A stretch of 13,971 bases of DNA, taken from the NCBI GenBank assembly GCA_964476585.1, contig CAYZBF010000035.1, forward strand, positions 1-13,971. Reading direction: 5' to 3'. The translations under genes were made by a program, and so were the position numbers. Numbering within the stretch: the first letter of the stretch is position 1; every line of letters starts with the position of its first letter. The notes beneath the pieces were generated by a model. That model was not told the DNA's origin, did no database searches, and saw nothing but the letters and a program-made list of their open reading frames with translations. Of the stretch, positions 11,201 through 13,971 are shown one piece after another. The DNA comes from CAYZBF01 sp964476585 (GTDB lineage Bacteria > Hydrothermota > UBA3072).

Positions 11201-12633
11201 GTTCACATATTGAGTTTCATCTTAATGTTAGAGATGAATCTGGTAATCTTGGCCGCTATCCTGAAAGAGGAGAACGAGGGTTCTGGGTGTTTTCCCCGAT
11301 GAGACCGACCTGGAGTGAGCTTACCTATACCTGTGATACAACAGCTACACTCCACTGGAATCCACCAAAAGAGCTTGTATCATATCATTGTGGGTTGAAT
11401 TCAAATTTCATTCCACTTTGGGAAAGAACTGTTGCAACCAGATTTATACCGCAATATTTACCTGCTAAACTCAATAAAATTGGAATTAGTTTAACCAATG
11501 GAGATGCTGTTTTGAATGGTGAAAAGCATACAAAAGAAGAACTTGGATTTTACCTGGACACCTTTGTTATAAATATATACGAAGCTATCGATTCACTTCC
11601 AGGAAACGAACTTTATTCCTATTCATTCATCAAGATTTTAAGTAATTATGAAGTATTTAATATCCCTGGCGTTCAAGTTCCTGAAGAAGGTCTTTTTGTG
11701 GGAATATGGGCATCTTCAGAGGTTTATGCAATTCTTGATGGTTTTGGCAAAGGAACTCATACTGCACTCTATTCTGATGATAGATGGTCTTTGAATACTG
11801 CAGGTGAAGTCTTGATGGATGGGTTTCTTTCTTATATCCCAAGCAGTGAAAAAAGTCAGTCTTCAATCCTTTCTTTCAATCTCCTTCGTAAATCTGGAGA
11901 TGAAAACTGGACCGAGTTGACATCGGGGATTGTTGGCACTACCTTCGTTGACTCAGTAATATTGGAGAACAAAGAGTATTATTATGAAGTAGAGGCGAAC
12001 TTTTCTAACCCGGCTGATACCTTTTCCTCTGTTCCAAGGAGTCTCTTTATAGATTTAAAACCTCCGATGTTAGATACGGTCATCCTATCATCCATTGGAG
12101 ATACCGTTCTACTCAGCGCAACACTTTTAGATACTTCTGGAATTCTCTGGGATTCGTTGGGTTATAAGACTGGTGAGTCACTCCTAGTAATTTCGGAGGA
12201 TAGCTGTGCAGGCGTTACGCATTTCTTTTCTATTCCCTTCACTGAAGACACCTTATATTATTACCTTATTGTTTGTGATTCATCCTTGATAGGAAACTAT
12301 GTAAGATATCCAGCCACAGGTTTCTACCACTGGGTAAATCCTGCGGGTATTCCTGAGTATAACTTTCCTGACTCGACATATCTTGCTAATTTACCTCAGA
12401 GTCCTGTTACACGTGGCACAGAACTGAAATATGCACTTGCCAGAAGTGGTCATGTTAAGATTGTGCTTTATGATGTTGTTGGAAGAATGATAAATGTTCT
12501 GCTCAACGACATACAGGAGAAGGGATATTATTCAGTGCCACTGGATGTTGATGGGATGCCACAGGGGGTTTATTTCCTCAGGATGAGGGCTGGAGAGTAT
12601 CAAAAGACGATTAAGCTTGTCAAATTAATGTAG
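2218..12633 (+). CDS. Giant multidomain secreted protein: YiiX-like N-terminus, Ig/CARDB-like modules, propeller, T9SS-type C-terminus
   Basis: The protein has 3471 residues and 10.4 kb of uninterrupted frame. The start has GAGGT at 2207-2211. Order of parts, with approximate limits: signal peptide 1-22 (cleavage ALSA/KG); permuted NlpC/P60, YiiX-like 27-195 (His47 in HTGIYRN, Cys160 in SFRCDGLVEY); Ig-like 215-310; SbsA/Big_5-like 313-421; beta domain 425-526; Gly/Pro linker 527-560; ThuA/GATase1-like 562-776; beta-sandwich modules of CARDB/MG2 type 777-1500; NHL-like propeller 1515-1765; more CARDB/MG2-like modules 1775-3020 with a charged insert at 2131-2222; FN3 split by an adhesin-like jelly-roll 3028-3235; Ig-like 3245-3370; sorting domain 3390-3471. 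The body is rich in Asp-Ser/Thr beta-strands and I see no internal membrane segment. It is likely secreted or displayed at the surface. The enzyme activity of the N-terminus and the ligand are unknown. It is the last gene of the operon; no clear terminator follows. Confidence 0.9.
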   Translation: MRRLLKLLIVVDFIIFSIALSAKGTTSPGSEIGDAVFRPIVWPLLQHTGIYRNSDSRSITADWDPSEDMLNSDIQHSVIQTSGSGEVVGLRTFNEFLYGHIQLGKGYTSPNISLDKRKIIINTAKSQYGAEYPEFPDEWVWPAIKAPKGHPDYPKGSFRCDGLVEYSYEQVYHVDTINPDDGGFFTREEETHCMSTFKPSALHARMTSEAPQPPAIDVSQPQYGEVIEDSVEIAFTTEDIPIMSGSGIDRVEILIDGIPEDSDFFDYDTDSVKQISYTWDASDASYGFHYITIGSYDRAGNLAEERIKVYKGEAPFVVSTVPYDGAQDVAIDTTISITFSAVMDQMTTSGAVSIEPNVSFTPFWWSPDGMTLDLDLNDNLDYCQENTVTITDAAMNIDGIHLDGNGNGEPGGDYSLSFNTQPPPLTHQADPPFYLFIPPGGSIGGNVRIDGSALKKEVSGSVSKTVTGNVGALTFGGGEGGFTIGQGESYNIPFTVSSFSSGKIDVKLHLLCGCRDTTVSAHYAAIDSGSGPPISGGAGPPGHPGYDHPDDNQSPGEVSYPTTWRIESDSIYGEARVGIFVYGWTPGFGHLLGRYGISTIPVFSDLTYWKNPKEELSDVIDLLVIGSGALSGFDSPEFGQNLQDYVINGGDLLVLTQKFGSDLSALPGGIDGYGWSEDQSCFRNAAYLNQWHPVFSGQTKQVMSCNVDGYITQYPGYADVLLRRTANGMPALLSYNYGAGTVIVSSLYPDWGYGHNQTSEEELRLLRDITTWALNPEMSIPEFYPDSNVTVPVSIQYIADDTVEATTAIVKVFIPNRDLYDSVAVLISLQPGEEIQWDWNESSLPRNLGLWVIDYALMNSNAQRIQGYKRGAIFAERKDVPTGDYNLGDFLMWVNSDYEEIPSGDTVNFEISVRNNTDSLFVGKVIVGVNHATHVVDSIIGLSVPSDTVIKIIYQNPQRQSHLGGLFFGLYASDQFIYRGGFGNALSRCDRRVREISHPFSVSLSKDKNSYLMGYDTVHYVAELGSEMGYPCSLRGEIYTTLNSIRYDIRIDTISLKPIGKTIEGEFFPADYDSTAYWLGRLYCDLYYKNNLKKSGNMNYPLIFPEVRCSLALPDSFNYFGANPYTVTLHSEGDYLPLGKLLVTGKDYYDSLWINSSPNPETTLTFNYQPDIWHLNDWIKVEYRYGEQVSSVKKSLGFSFPQFCWLLPDYNRVPGSFKAYGWAKFSTKVRGRGKIIGAPFSAWLYGCPPDGDTLRDTVIVNPDSTSYISVSTYIDTILDPNKTYDYSFGYKYLNKEEIFRTVRGGYIVRRPQVGLVGAFCSDTFSITEKIPVVFANNHLQSTSISIDSFRLFGNGVSNIEPGPGLVDVPAEGIYRCSIDVPEWVSGEYRMSIFGHPTEEGWRLRGVGGVEGYPIYIDGIESQLTVNSEKDWFERDEDKIFTSNLLNGEIGYQAAETISVYPFAEEAFTCTLELPYSDTLLYGIGFEDTALIIVPYYSLRSIARYSLPAKGGDEFLLRTKNGGSFPFVDPQGNIWTVDGWLKTFYKYDHNFSELLNTFILPDSVGLISGAAMKDGWIYAVDPDNGVIRKINSISGELVDSWGEELMYPMDITINQSGNLLVIDNGTKNLWKFTTAGDSISTYQFPSSHYYLDIDHYNGKTYLCCDSNVITLQDGVVDSFGISGSVMGYSNIAVSEEGKIAVRWISSLEKSYITLFNSLEEEEATTGGVGRVAFDSEDILCFGNNYVTVYREFGVDKGMILYPKDMFDGMGLYTFLDYHPWEDLGIGSIAYKGTYGNIREGTIPLEQFEGTHNLPSIAVTLTGNTEEPRFMGMGLEMSMLSKDSLVQQWVYNPVVSPYENYITNDTITDSLIPGDYVVIGGLYTDIGQLVNSDIGYFTVIGDEISLIMHPDTNDVPPGWTFQPNIQVINPLSDSEENLHLIVKTEDSVYIETTFGLDPLEVNTFLISLNPITPTVLSGELILPTNDTIRKDITLNVIGGIITLEVTAPDYAGLVPFEVNSKMENHSAILQEVVLKRAMGSDSIIDTLLIPPGGEVNMLDSLSITRSEILNVIASGGFGKESEELPISFGLKGDLSLDTLYQVAPDSVEMRGVVRNDGVYPVNLMALFCLLDAGKGSEEMGTQPLRERWEKENVSSKGAISGESILIKDRDPEIPLTEKRDVYRIRDILHTRKEDDRLELLGLGIKRLGKDLTVDEFIEKVVKADIDTSLFFLALEPGRADTIPIMFDFHNPGNYRLQGFLFTDTPSIFLDSVSSFVNVMEKSLVFIDSISISPLCDSNGYVPLSVFLSNESCNSFYGDLSLSSPIFYLDTTVELYSQIQDTNTFLLTELVDEGKYNFTVSLKEGGLVLDKKERELVFNPIYQIDSMPDEVSISAGDTGKIYLQFSNVGNCRGIRKVSVDWVDVINLTIDTTLNPGNSAYLTQDFYIPLDMPGGRYYCNVAILDGAYPEVDTFFPVVVEGVSITAKDSLDRMVYQIGDTADFSILIWNETSWSGSLDASIQYADFFLDTSFILGGMEKGIVNTSFPRDTLYFDTSGVYIFDPFNTVDYDSVQFNWSTSSESLFLYFRTDTVIGGGKWITIDSSLTYSIYEWTQIRIMNESADTERVDSLVLFYYPNDTIILDTFPLQREKIQFELSVTENKKRAGWGIYHPTGRSIVLDERYVYLMDDSLTIFTDKARYELLDTVNVTLWKHFPGSDYDFHYYVYFSPTEVVEDSFPLTKDTTEFSFPVSRWVRSGGYSIDYWVMDNSKEYGEDRDIISVNGQKEGIKKHPAKEWVEGEVVPERNNSALLAGSHSFDVSGITVYFKNAFMDTNWYQLGDTARIWMEISSDVNLDCSLILSSTGTVVDTVTLSLYEDVPNRYEFEYPLSGCYRGMNELYLHIMKDLMSLAGDVLYFDIYIPDSIPPMISIVEEPPNTYSSSRLYKVRAYMWNPDSNDTPIYDTLYYRLSSIGGAGWQRLLSHSIKGDTHQYLIPSQPNGSHIEFHLNVRDESGNLGRYPERGERGFWVFSPMRPTWSELTYTCDTTATLHWNPPKELVSYHCGLNSNFIPLWERTVATRFIPQYLPAKLNKIGISLTNGDAVLNGEKHTKEELGFYLDTFVINIYEAIDSLPGNELYSYSFIKILSNYEVFNIPGVQVPEEGLFVGIWASSEVYAILDGFGKGTHTALYSDDRWSLNTAGEVLMDGFLSYIPSSEKSQSSILSFNLLRKSGDENWTELTSGIVGTTFVDSVILENKEYYYEVEANFSNPADTFSSVPRSLFIDLKPPMLDTVILSSIGDTVLLSATLLDTSGILWDSLGYKTGESLLVISEDSCAGVTHFFSIPFTEDTLYYYLIVCDSSLIGNYVRYPATGFYHWVNPAGIPEYNFPDSTYLANLPQSPVTRGTELKYALARSGHVKIVLYDVVGRMINVLLNDIQEKGYYSVPLDVDGMPQGVYFLRMRAGEYQKTIKLVKLM
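2296..2802 (+). other. Permuted NlpC/P60 (YiiX/YaeF-like) domain of the giant protein
   Basis: These are residues 27-195. The core pattern is GDAVF, then His47 in a beta-strand (HTGIYRN, 2356-2358), then a strand HSVIQ followed by V...L..F, then Cys160 at the start of a helix (CDGLVEYSYE, 2695-2697). His before Cys is the permuted order known for YiiX/YaeF-like and LRAT-like members of the NlpC/P60 superfamily. Ordinary NlpC/P60 enzymes have Cys first. The third polar residue is uncertain (His76 or Gln80). Known relatives act as amidases, peptidases or acyl-transferring enzymes, and the substrate here cannot be read from sequence. The domain immediately follows the signal peptide, so it would sit at the free tip of a C-terminally anchored protein. 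Confidence 0.65.
3901..4545 (+). other. GATase1/ThuA-like Rossmann domain inside the giant protein
   Basis: These are residues about 562-776. Alternating strands and helices stand out from the beta-rich surroundings: ARVGIFVYG, then DLLVIGSGAL (about 621-630), LQDYVINGGDLLVLTQ (642-657), and GAGTVIVSSLYPDWG (738-752), followed by a helix ending ITTWAL. This resembles the class I glutamine-amidotransferase-like fold found in ThuA-like and related domains of secreted proteins. No Cys lies at the expected nucleophile elbow (LVIGSGAL), so glutaminase chemistry is unlikely. A binding or structural role is the better guess. The fold assignment is by pattern only. Confidence 0.5.
6745..7515 (+). other. 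NHL-like beta-propeller segment of the giant protein
   Basis: These are residues about 1510-1766. Repeated blades of about 40-45 residues carry the pattern of small residue, Asp, hydrophobic, then GN-(I/L)-(W/L)-(V/T)-(V/I)-D: VDPQGNIWTVDG, MKDGWIYAVDPDNGVIRKIN, INQSGNLLVIDNGTKNLWKF and VSEEGKIAVRW. This is typical of NHL/SMP-30-type propellers. Five to six blades are plausible, fewer than or equal to a closed six-blade ring. Such domains usually bind proteins or glycans. It interrupts a long run of beta-sandwich modules. Confidence 0.6.
8608..8880 (+). other. Charged, probably helical insert within a beta-sandwich module
   Basis: These are residues about 2131-2222 of the giant protein. By hand count, roughly 40 of about 92 residues are Lys, Arg, Glu or Asp, against a Ser/Thr/Asp/Gly-rich beta background on both sides. 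The flanks read as the two halves of one CARDB-like domain (strand VEMRGVVRNDG...LMALFCLLD before; SLFFLALEPGRADTIP after), so the segment sits in a loop between strands. The last part (LTVDEFIEKVVKADI) looks helical. It could be a protease-sensitive linker, a partner-binding helical hairpin or a later insertion. Confidence 0.5.
11299..11922 (+). other. FN3 domain interrupted by an adhesin-like jelly-roll domain
   Basis: The segment starting near residue 3028 (PTWSELTYTCDTTATLHW) is the first half of a fibronectin type III domain. The last part near 3212-3235 (LLRKSGDENWTELTSGIVG, then YYYEVEAN) is its second half. Between them, residues about 3044-3205 match the pattern of jelly-roll domains common in T9SS cargo. 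It has an ATRFIPQYLPAKLNKIGISL strand pair, INIYEAIDSLPGNELY, a strand with LFVGIWASS, and a DDRWS turn before the final strand. In known families such domains bind glycans or proteins. The limits are approximate. Confidence 0.5.
12385..12633 (+). other. C-terminal T9SS type-A-like sorting domain
   Basis: These are residues about 3390-3471, the last 80 of the giant protein. The domain follows the standard pattern of LKYALARSGHVKIVLYDVVG, then a short turn, GYYSVPLDVDGMPQGVYFLR and a final strand KTIKLVKLM. The YDVVGR and GVYFLRM motifs and the basic last strand are hallmarks of the type A sorting domain/FlgD-Ig-like family. In T9SS bacteria this domain is recognised in the periplasm, the protein is exported across the outer membrane and the domain is removed or replaced by an anchor. 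No T9SS machinery gene is in this window. Confidence 0.82.
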
Positions 12634-12659
12634 GATTTGGGATTTAGGGTTTAGGTAAT
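12632..12659 (+). repeat. RGGATTT heptamer array (four units)
   Basis: Four units of exactly 7 bases follow each other (AGGATTT, GGGATTT, AGGGTTT, AGGTAAT), the first overlapping the stop codon of the giant gene. A related pair, AGGGATT and GGGATTT, occurs at 12813-12826. The 13 bases TTAGGGTTTAGGT (12644-12656) recur exactly in inverted orientation at 13833-13845. Confidence 0.75.
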
Positions 12660-12667
12660 AAATCGTT

Positions 12668-12703
12668 AGTCTTGAGTCGACACTTAGTCAACAGTCCTGA
12701 GTC
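12668..12703 (+). repeat. AGTCNNN heptad array A
   Basis: AGTC occurs at 12668, 12675, 12686, 12693 and 12700. Spacings are 7, 11, 7 and 7. It is the first of four AGTC clusters in the two intergenic regions. Confidence 0.75.
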
Positions 12704-12710
12704 ATACAAT

Positions 12711-12742
12711 ATAGTTAAATAGTTGAATTGTTAAATAGTAAA
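12711..12742 (+). repeat. ATAGTTGA octamer array, left copy
   Basis: Four consecutive 8-base units: ATAGTTAA, ATAGTTGA, ATTGTTAA, ATAGTAAA. The same unit occurs in reverse complement as a four-unit array at 13689-13720, on the other side of the 181-aa gene. Confidence 0.75.
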
Positions 12743-12750
12743 TTCCACAA

Positions 12751-12806
12751 AACTGACTAACCTCCAACTGACCAACACACCAACTATATCTTTGTGTCTT
12801 TGTGGC
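12751..12806 (+). repeat. Phased AACY and TTTGTGKC repeats
   Basis: AAC recurs at 12751, 12759, 12766, 12774 and 12782 (spacings 7-8). It is followed by a tandem pair TTTGTGTC TTTGTGGC at 12791-12806. The latter resembles the widely dispersed TCTGTGTCTCTGTGG-type intergenic repeat seen in many bacterial genomes (from memory). Confidence 0.5.
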
Positions 12807-12830
12807 TATTTTAGGGATTGGGATTTAGTA

Positions 12831-12869
12831 TAGAAATAGTTGTTAGTCTCCAGTCTATAGTCGCCAGTC
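12831..12869 (+). repeat. AGTCNNN heptad array B
   Basis: AGTT at 12838, then AGTC at 12845, 12852, 12859 and 12866, all spaced exactly 7 bases. The 27 bases 12831-12857 match 13580-13606 at 24 of 27 positions, a direct repeat across the 181-aa gene. Confidence 0.8.
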
Positions 12870-12890
12870 AATTTAATAACTAATAAACTG

Positions 12891-12920
12891 ATAACTAAAC
12901 TCTCTGCAAGAGATTGAAAC
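12891..12920 (+). repeat. Single CRISPR-repeat-like hairpin ending ATTGAAAC
   Basis: A perfect 5-bp stem TCTCT-GCA-AGAGA (12901-12913) is followed directly by TTGAAAC. Many type I CRISPR repeats end in ATTGAAAC after a small palindrome and are about 30 bases long, which fits. No second copy exists in the window, so this is not an array. It may be a remnant, a chance match, or a regulatory hairpin for the gene starting 43 bases later. Confidence 0.3.
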
Positions 12921-12953
12921 AAATTATATCTCTACTTCGTCCAACTGTATAAA

Positions 12954-12959
12954 AGGAGG
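12954..12959 (+). promoter_or_regulatory. Strong ribosome site fixing the start at 12964
   Basis: AGGAGG lies 4 bases before the ATG at 12964. It decides in favour of this start even though the N-terminal residues MFLLLFSLVPQF are unusual for a cytoplasmic protein. Confidence 0.8.
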
Positions 12960-12963
12960 AGTT

Positions 12964-13509
12964 ATGTTTTTATTACTATTCTCACTAGTTCCCCAGTTTT
13001 TAGTAATCACTGTCGATAGCCCGGATGGAGAGAAAGTGACTATTAATGCTCCAAAGAAATTTGTTGAGTCAGCAATTGAGTATGCAAAGGAAAGAGAGGA
13101 AGGGTGTTTCAAGATTAATGACGAGGAAATATCCCCTGATAGTATATTAGTGCTCTTAAATCAGGCAGAGGTGAGTGATGAACCTATTCTTGAAGTAGAG
13201 AAAGATGGCGAGATTATTAAGTTCTGGATCAAAGAAGCTTCTGATGTAGTGGATAAAACAGGAAGACCAAGAAAGCTAATTATAGAAGTTTATGAAAAGG
13301 ATGAATCCCCCGTTCGTATTCGTTTACCACTATGGTTTGTTAGAATCATACCCACTTTTATTGTAGCAAGTGGTGAAGATGCAGATGAGATAAGAATGGC
13401 AAAAAGGTTGATAAAAGATGCAATTTCTGAGGTTAGAAAAATGGATGGTGGTTTCACTCTTGTGGAGGTTATTGATAAGGACGAGAGAGTTAAAATCGAG
13501 TTTGATTAA
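12964..13509 (+). CDS. Internally duplicated small alpha/beta protein of unknown function
   Basis: The protein has 181 residues. It appears to be two diverged copies of one domain of about 77 residues. Copy 1 (13-89) reads strand LVITVDSPDGEKVTINAP, helix KKFVESAIEYAK, a helix around ILVLLNQA, and a final hairpin ILEVEKDGEIIKFWI. Copy 2 (105-180) reads LIIEVYEKDESPVRIRLP, helix LWFVRIIP, helix AKRLIKDAISEVRKM, and hairpin LVEVIDKDERVKIEF. The VRIRLPLxFVR strand-helix and the final VEVxDKDxxVKIEF hairpin resemble small domains found beside SHOCT-like, DUF2089 and YvlB/LiaX N-terminal proteins. I recognise this only by pattern. The first 12 residues are hydrophobic and uncharged, too short for a sure membrane anchor. 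It is preceded by AGGAGG and stands alone between two repeat-filled spacers, so it is probably transcribed separately. Confidence 0.8.
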   Translation: MFLLLFSLVPQFLVITVDSPDGEKVTINAPKKFVESAIEYAKEREEGCFKINDEEISPDSILVLLNQAEVSDEPILEVEKDGEIIKFWIKEASDVVDKTGRPRKLIIEVYEKDESPVRIRLPLWFVRIIPTFIVASGEDADEIRMAKRLIKDAISEVRKMDGGFTLVEVIDKDERVKIEFD

Positions 13510-13510
13510 C

Positions 13511-13550
13511 AGCGTTAGTACGTGGGTGCGTTGGTCTGTTAGACTGTTAA
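13511..13550 (+). repeat. NNSGTTRG octamer array (five units)
   Basis: Five consecutive 8-base units directly after the stop codon of the 181-aa gene: AGCGTTAG, TACGTGGG, TGCGTTGG, TCTGTTAG, ACTGTTAA. The flanks TTAACAG (13506-13512) and CTGTTAA (13544-13550) are also inverted copies, but the 31-base loop makes a terminator unlikely. Confidence 0.6.
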
Positions 13551-13579
13551 AAAGCCTAATGGCCAATTCATGATTTGGA

Positions 13580-13611
13580 TAGAAATAGTCGTTAGTCTTC
13601 AGTCGAGAGTT
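13580..13611 (+). repeat. AGTCNNN heptad array C
   Basis: AGTC at 13587, 13594 and 13601 and AGTT at 13608, all 7 bases apart, inside a 27-base stretch matching 12831-12857 at 24 of 27 positions. Confidence 0.75.
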
Positions 13612-13614
13612 TTT

Positions 13615-13665
13615 GAGATTGCTTCGCAGGAGATGAGCAAGAAGTCGGACACACAATGACTTCTT
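13615..13665. repeat. Degenerate dispersed palindromic repeat with hairpin
   Basis: GAGATTGCTTCG (13615-13626) and CAATGAC (13654-13660) are the two ends of a palindromic element seen in many bacterial genomes, with the form GTCATTGCGAGG...GCAATCTC (from memory). The centre is diverged. Within it, AAGAAGTC (13639-13646) and GACTTCTT (13658-13665) form an 8-bp perfect stem with an 11-base loop, followed by TTT. It could act as a weak terminator about 130 bases after the 181-aa gene, but the stem is AT-rich and the element nature is the better explanation. Confidence 0.45.
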
Positions 13666-13688
13666 TTTCTAATTCTTACAATCATCTT

Positions 13689-13720
13689 ATTTAACTATTC
13701 AACAATTCAACGATTCAACT
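13689..13720 (-). repeat. ATAGTTGA octamer array, right inverted copy
   Basis: On the + strand the units read ATTTAACT, ATTCAACA, ATTCAACG, ATTCAACT, exactly 8 bases each. The reverse complement unit AGTTGAAT is a rotation of the left array unit ATAGTTGA (12711-12742). Confidence 0.75.
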
Positions 13721-13737
13721 AAATATGAGGGTTTGTT

Positions 13738-13770
13738 GCGTTTATAGCGTTATAGCGTTATTTGCGTTTT
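13738..13770 (+). repeat. GCGTTATA repeat
   Basis: GCGTT-type units begin at 13738, 13747, 13755 and 13764 (spacings 9, 8, 9), including an exact TATAGCGTTATAGCGTTA core. Confidence 0.65.
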
Positions 13771-13777
13771 TATAAAA

Positions 13778-13868
13778 AGTCCGACGTCCGAAGTCAGTAG
13801 TTAGCTTTCAGTCAAAATACCCAAGACCAAACACCTAAACCCTAACTGACCAACTCATCTACTCATCT
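13778..13868 (+). repeat. AGTC heptad array D followed by inverted CCTAAAC and ACTCATCT repeats
   Basis: AGTC 13778, CGTC 13785, AGTC 13792 and AGTT 13799 are spaced 7 bases; a further AGTC is at 13810. ACCTAAACCCTAA (13833-13845) is the inverse of 12644-12656. AACTGACCAAC (13844-13854) repeats 12766-12776 directly. ACTCATCT is repeated in tandem at 13853-13868. Confidence 0.65.
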
Positions 13869-13880
13869 ACACAAAACATA

Positions 13881-13909
13881 TTGACATTTAAGAGAATTTT
13901 TTCTATAAT
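13881..13909 (+). promoter_or_regulatory. Exact sigma-70 consensus promoter
   Basis: TTGACA at 13881-13886 and TATAAT at 13904-13909 are separated by 17 bases, the ideal housekeeping spacing. Transcription would start near 13916, leaving a leader of only about 15 bases that holds little more than the AGGAGG ribosome site before the ATG at 13932. Confidence 0.85.
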
Positions 13910-13931
13910 TTTTCCCCAAAAGGAGGTTGTT

Positions 13932-13971
13932 ATGTTTAAGGTTAAAACTCTTTTCATCTTTACACTATTTT
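13932..13971 (+). CDS. Start of an exported protein, cut by the right window edge
   Basis: The ATG at 13932 has AGGAGG at 13921-13926, 5 bases upstream, and an exact promoter just before. Only 13 codons are visible: MFKVKTLFIFTLF, which looks like the basic end and beginning of the hydrophobic core of a signal peptide. Nothing can be said about the mature protein. Confidence 0.7.
   Translation, partial: MFKVKTLFIFTLF

Noticed and set aside
12632..12656. Telomere-like TTTAGGG repeat
   Set aside because: Only a few degenerate units are present and the surrounding DNA is plainly bacterial; it is one of several 7-base intergenic units.
12634..12710. Terminator directly after the giant gene
   Set aside because: The palindromic bits around GTCGAC belong to the AGTC heptad array; no stable stem followed by a T-run was found.
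12914..12953. Sigma-70 promoter TTGAAA ... TATAAA before the 181-aa gene
   Set aside because: The spacing is 28 bases, far from 17, and TATAAA runs into the ribosome site, leaving no room for a leader.
12900..12963. CRISPR array or cas-linked locus
   Set aside because: A single repeat-like hairpin without a second copy, leader or cas gene does not make an array.
13330..13656. Antisense frame of about 108 codons crossing the 181-aa gene and the spacer
   Set aside because: It overlaps a supported gene and repeat DNA and shows no recognisable protein pattern.

Overview
The window is AT-rich bacterial DNA with every supported gene on the + strand. Four of the five complete or near-complete proteins look secreted or envelope-associated, strong AGGAGG ribosome sites are common, and the largest protein ends in a type IX secretion (T9SS) type-A-like sorting domain. 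This points to a diderm of the FCB group or an uncultured candidate phylum with T9SS-like cargo (WOR-3/Stahlbacteria, Cloacimonadota or similar). That placement is an inference from protein style; there is no rRNA or marker gene in the window.

Region 1 (1-12633) is a tightly packed, probably single transcription unit of four genes separated by gaps of 16, 16 and 25 bases. They are a HEAT-repeat protein cut by the left window edge, an 82-residue exported protein holding only the first half of a permuted NlpC/P60 (YiiX-like) domain, an exported 433-residue HEAT-repeat protein, and a 3471-residue giant exported protein. The order HEAT - YiiX half - HEAT - YiiX giant reads as a two-gene module present twice, with the first YiiX partner reduced to a stub. 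The giant protein has, in order: signal peptide, permuted cysteine-peptidase-like domain (His47, Cys160), Ig-like and SbsA-like (Big_5) domains, a glutamine-amidotransferase-like/ThuA-like Rossmann domain, many beta-sandwich modules of CARDB or macroglobulin type, an NHL-like beta-propeller, a charged probably helical insert, an FN3 domain interrupted by an adhesin-like jelly-roll domain, and the C-terminal sorting domain. A reasonable working picture is a very long cell-surface or secreted fibre-like protein with an enzyme-like tip and HEAT-repeat partners in the periplasm. The sequence does not prove this function.

Region 2 (12634-12963 and 13510-13931) consists of two long intergenic stretches around one small gene (181 aa, an internally duplicated alpha/beta protein). 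Both stretches are built largely from short degenerate tandem repeats with a 7-8-base period (AGTCNNN, RGGATTT, ATAGTTGA, NNSGTTRG and others). Some units are inverted on the two sides of the small gene. A lone hairpin ending in ATTGAAAC, similar to the 3' half of a CRISPR repeat, sits just upstream of the gene.

Region 3 (13881-13971) is an exact sigma-70 consensus promoter (TTGACA, 17-base spacer, TATAAT) driving, with a very short leader and AGGAGG, the start of another probably exported protein that runs off the right edge.
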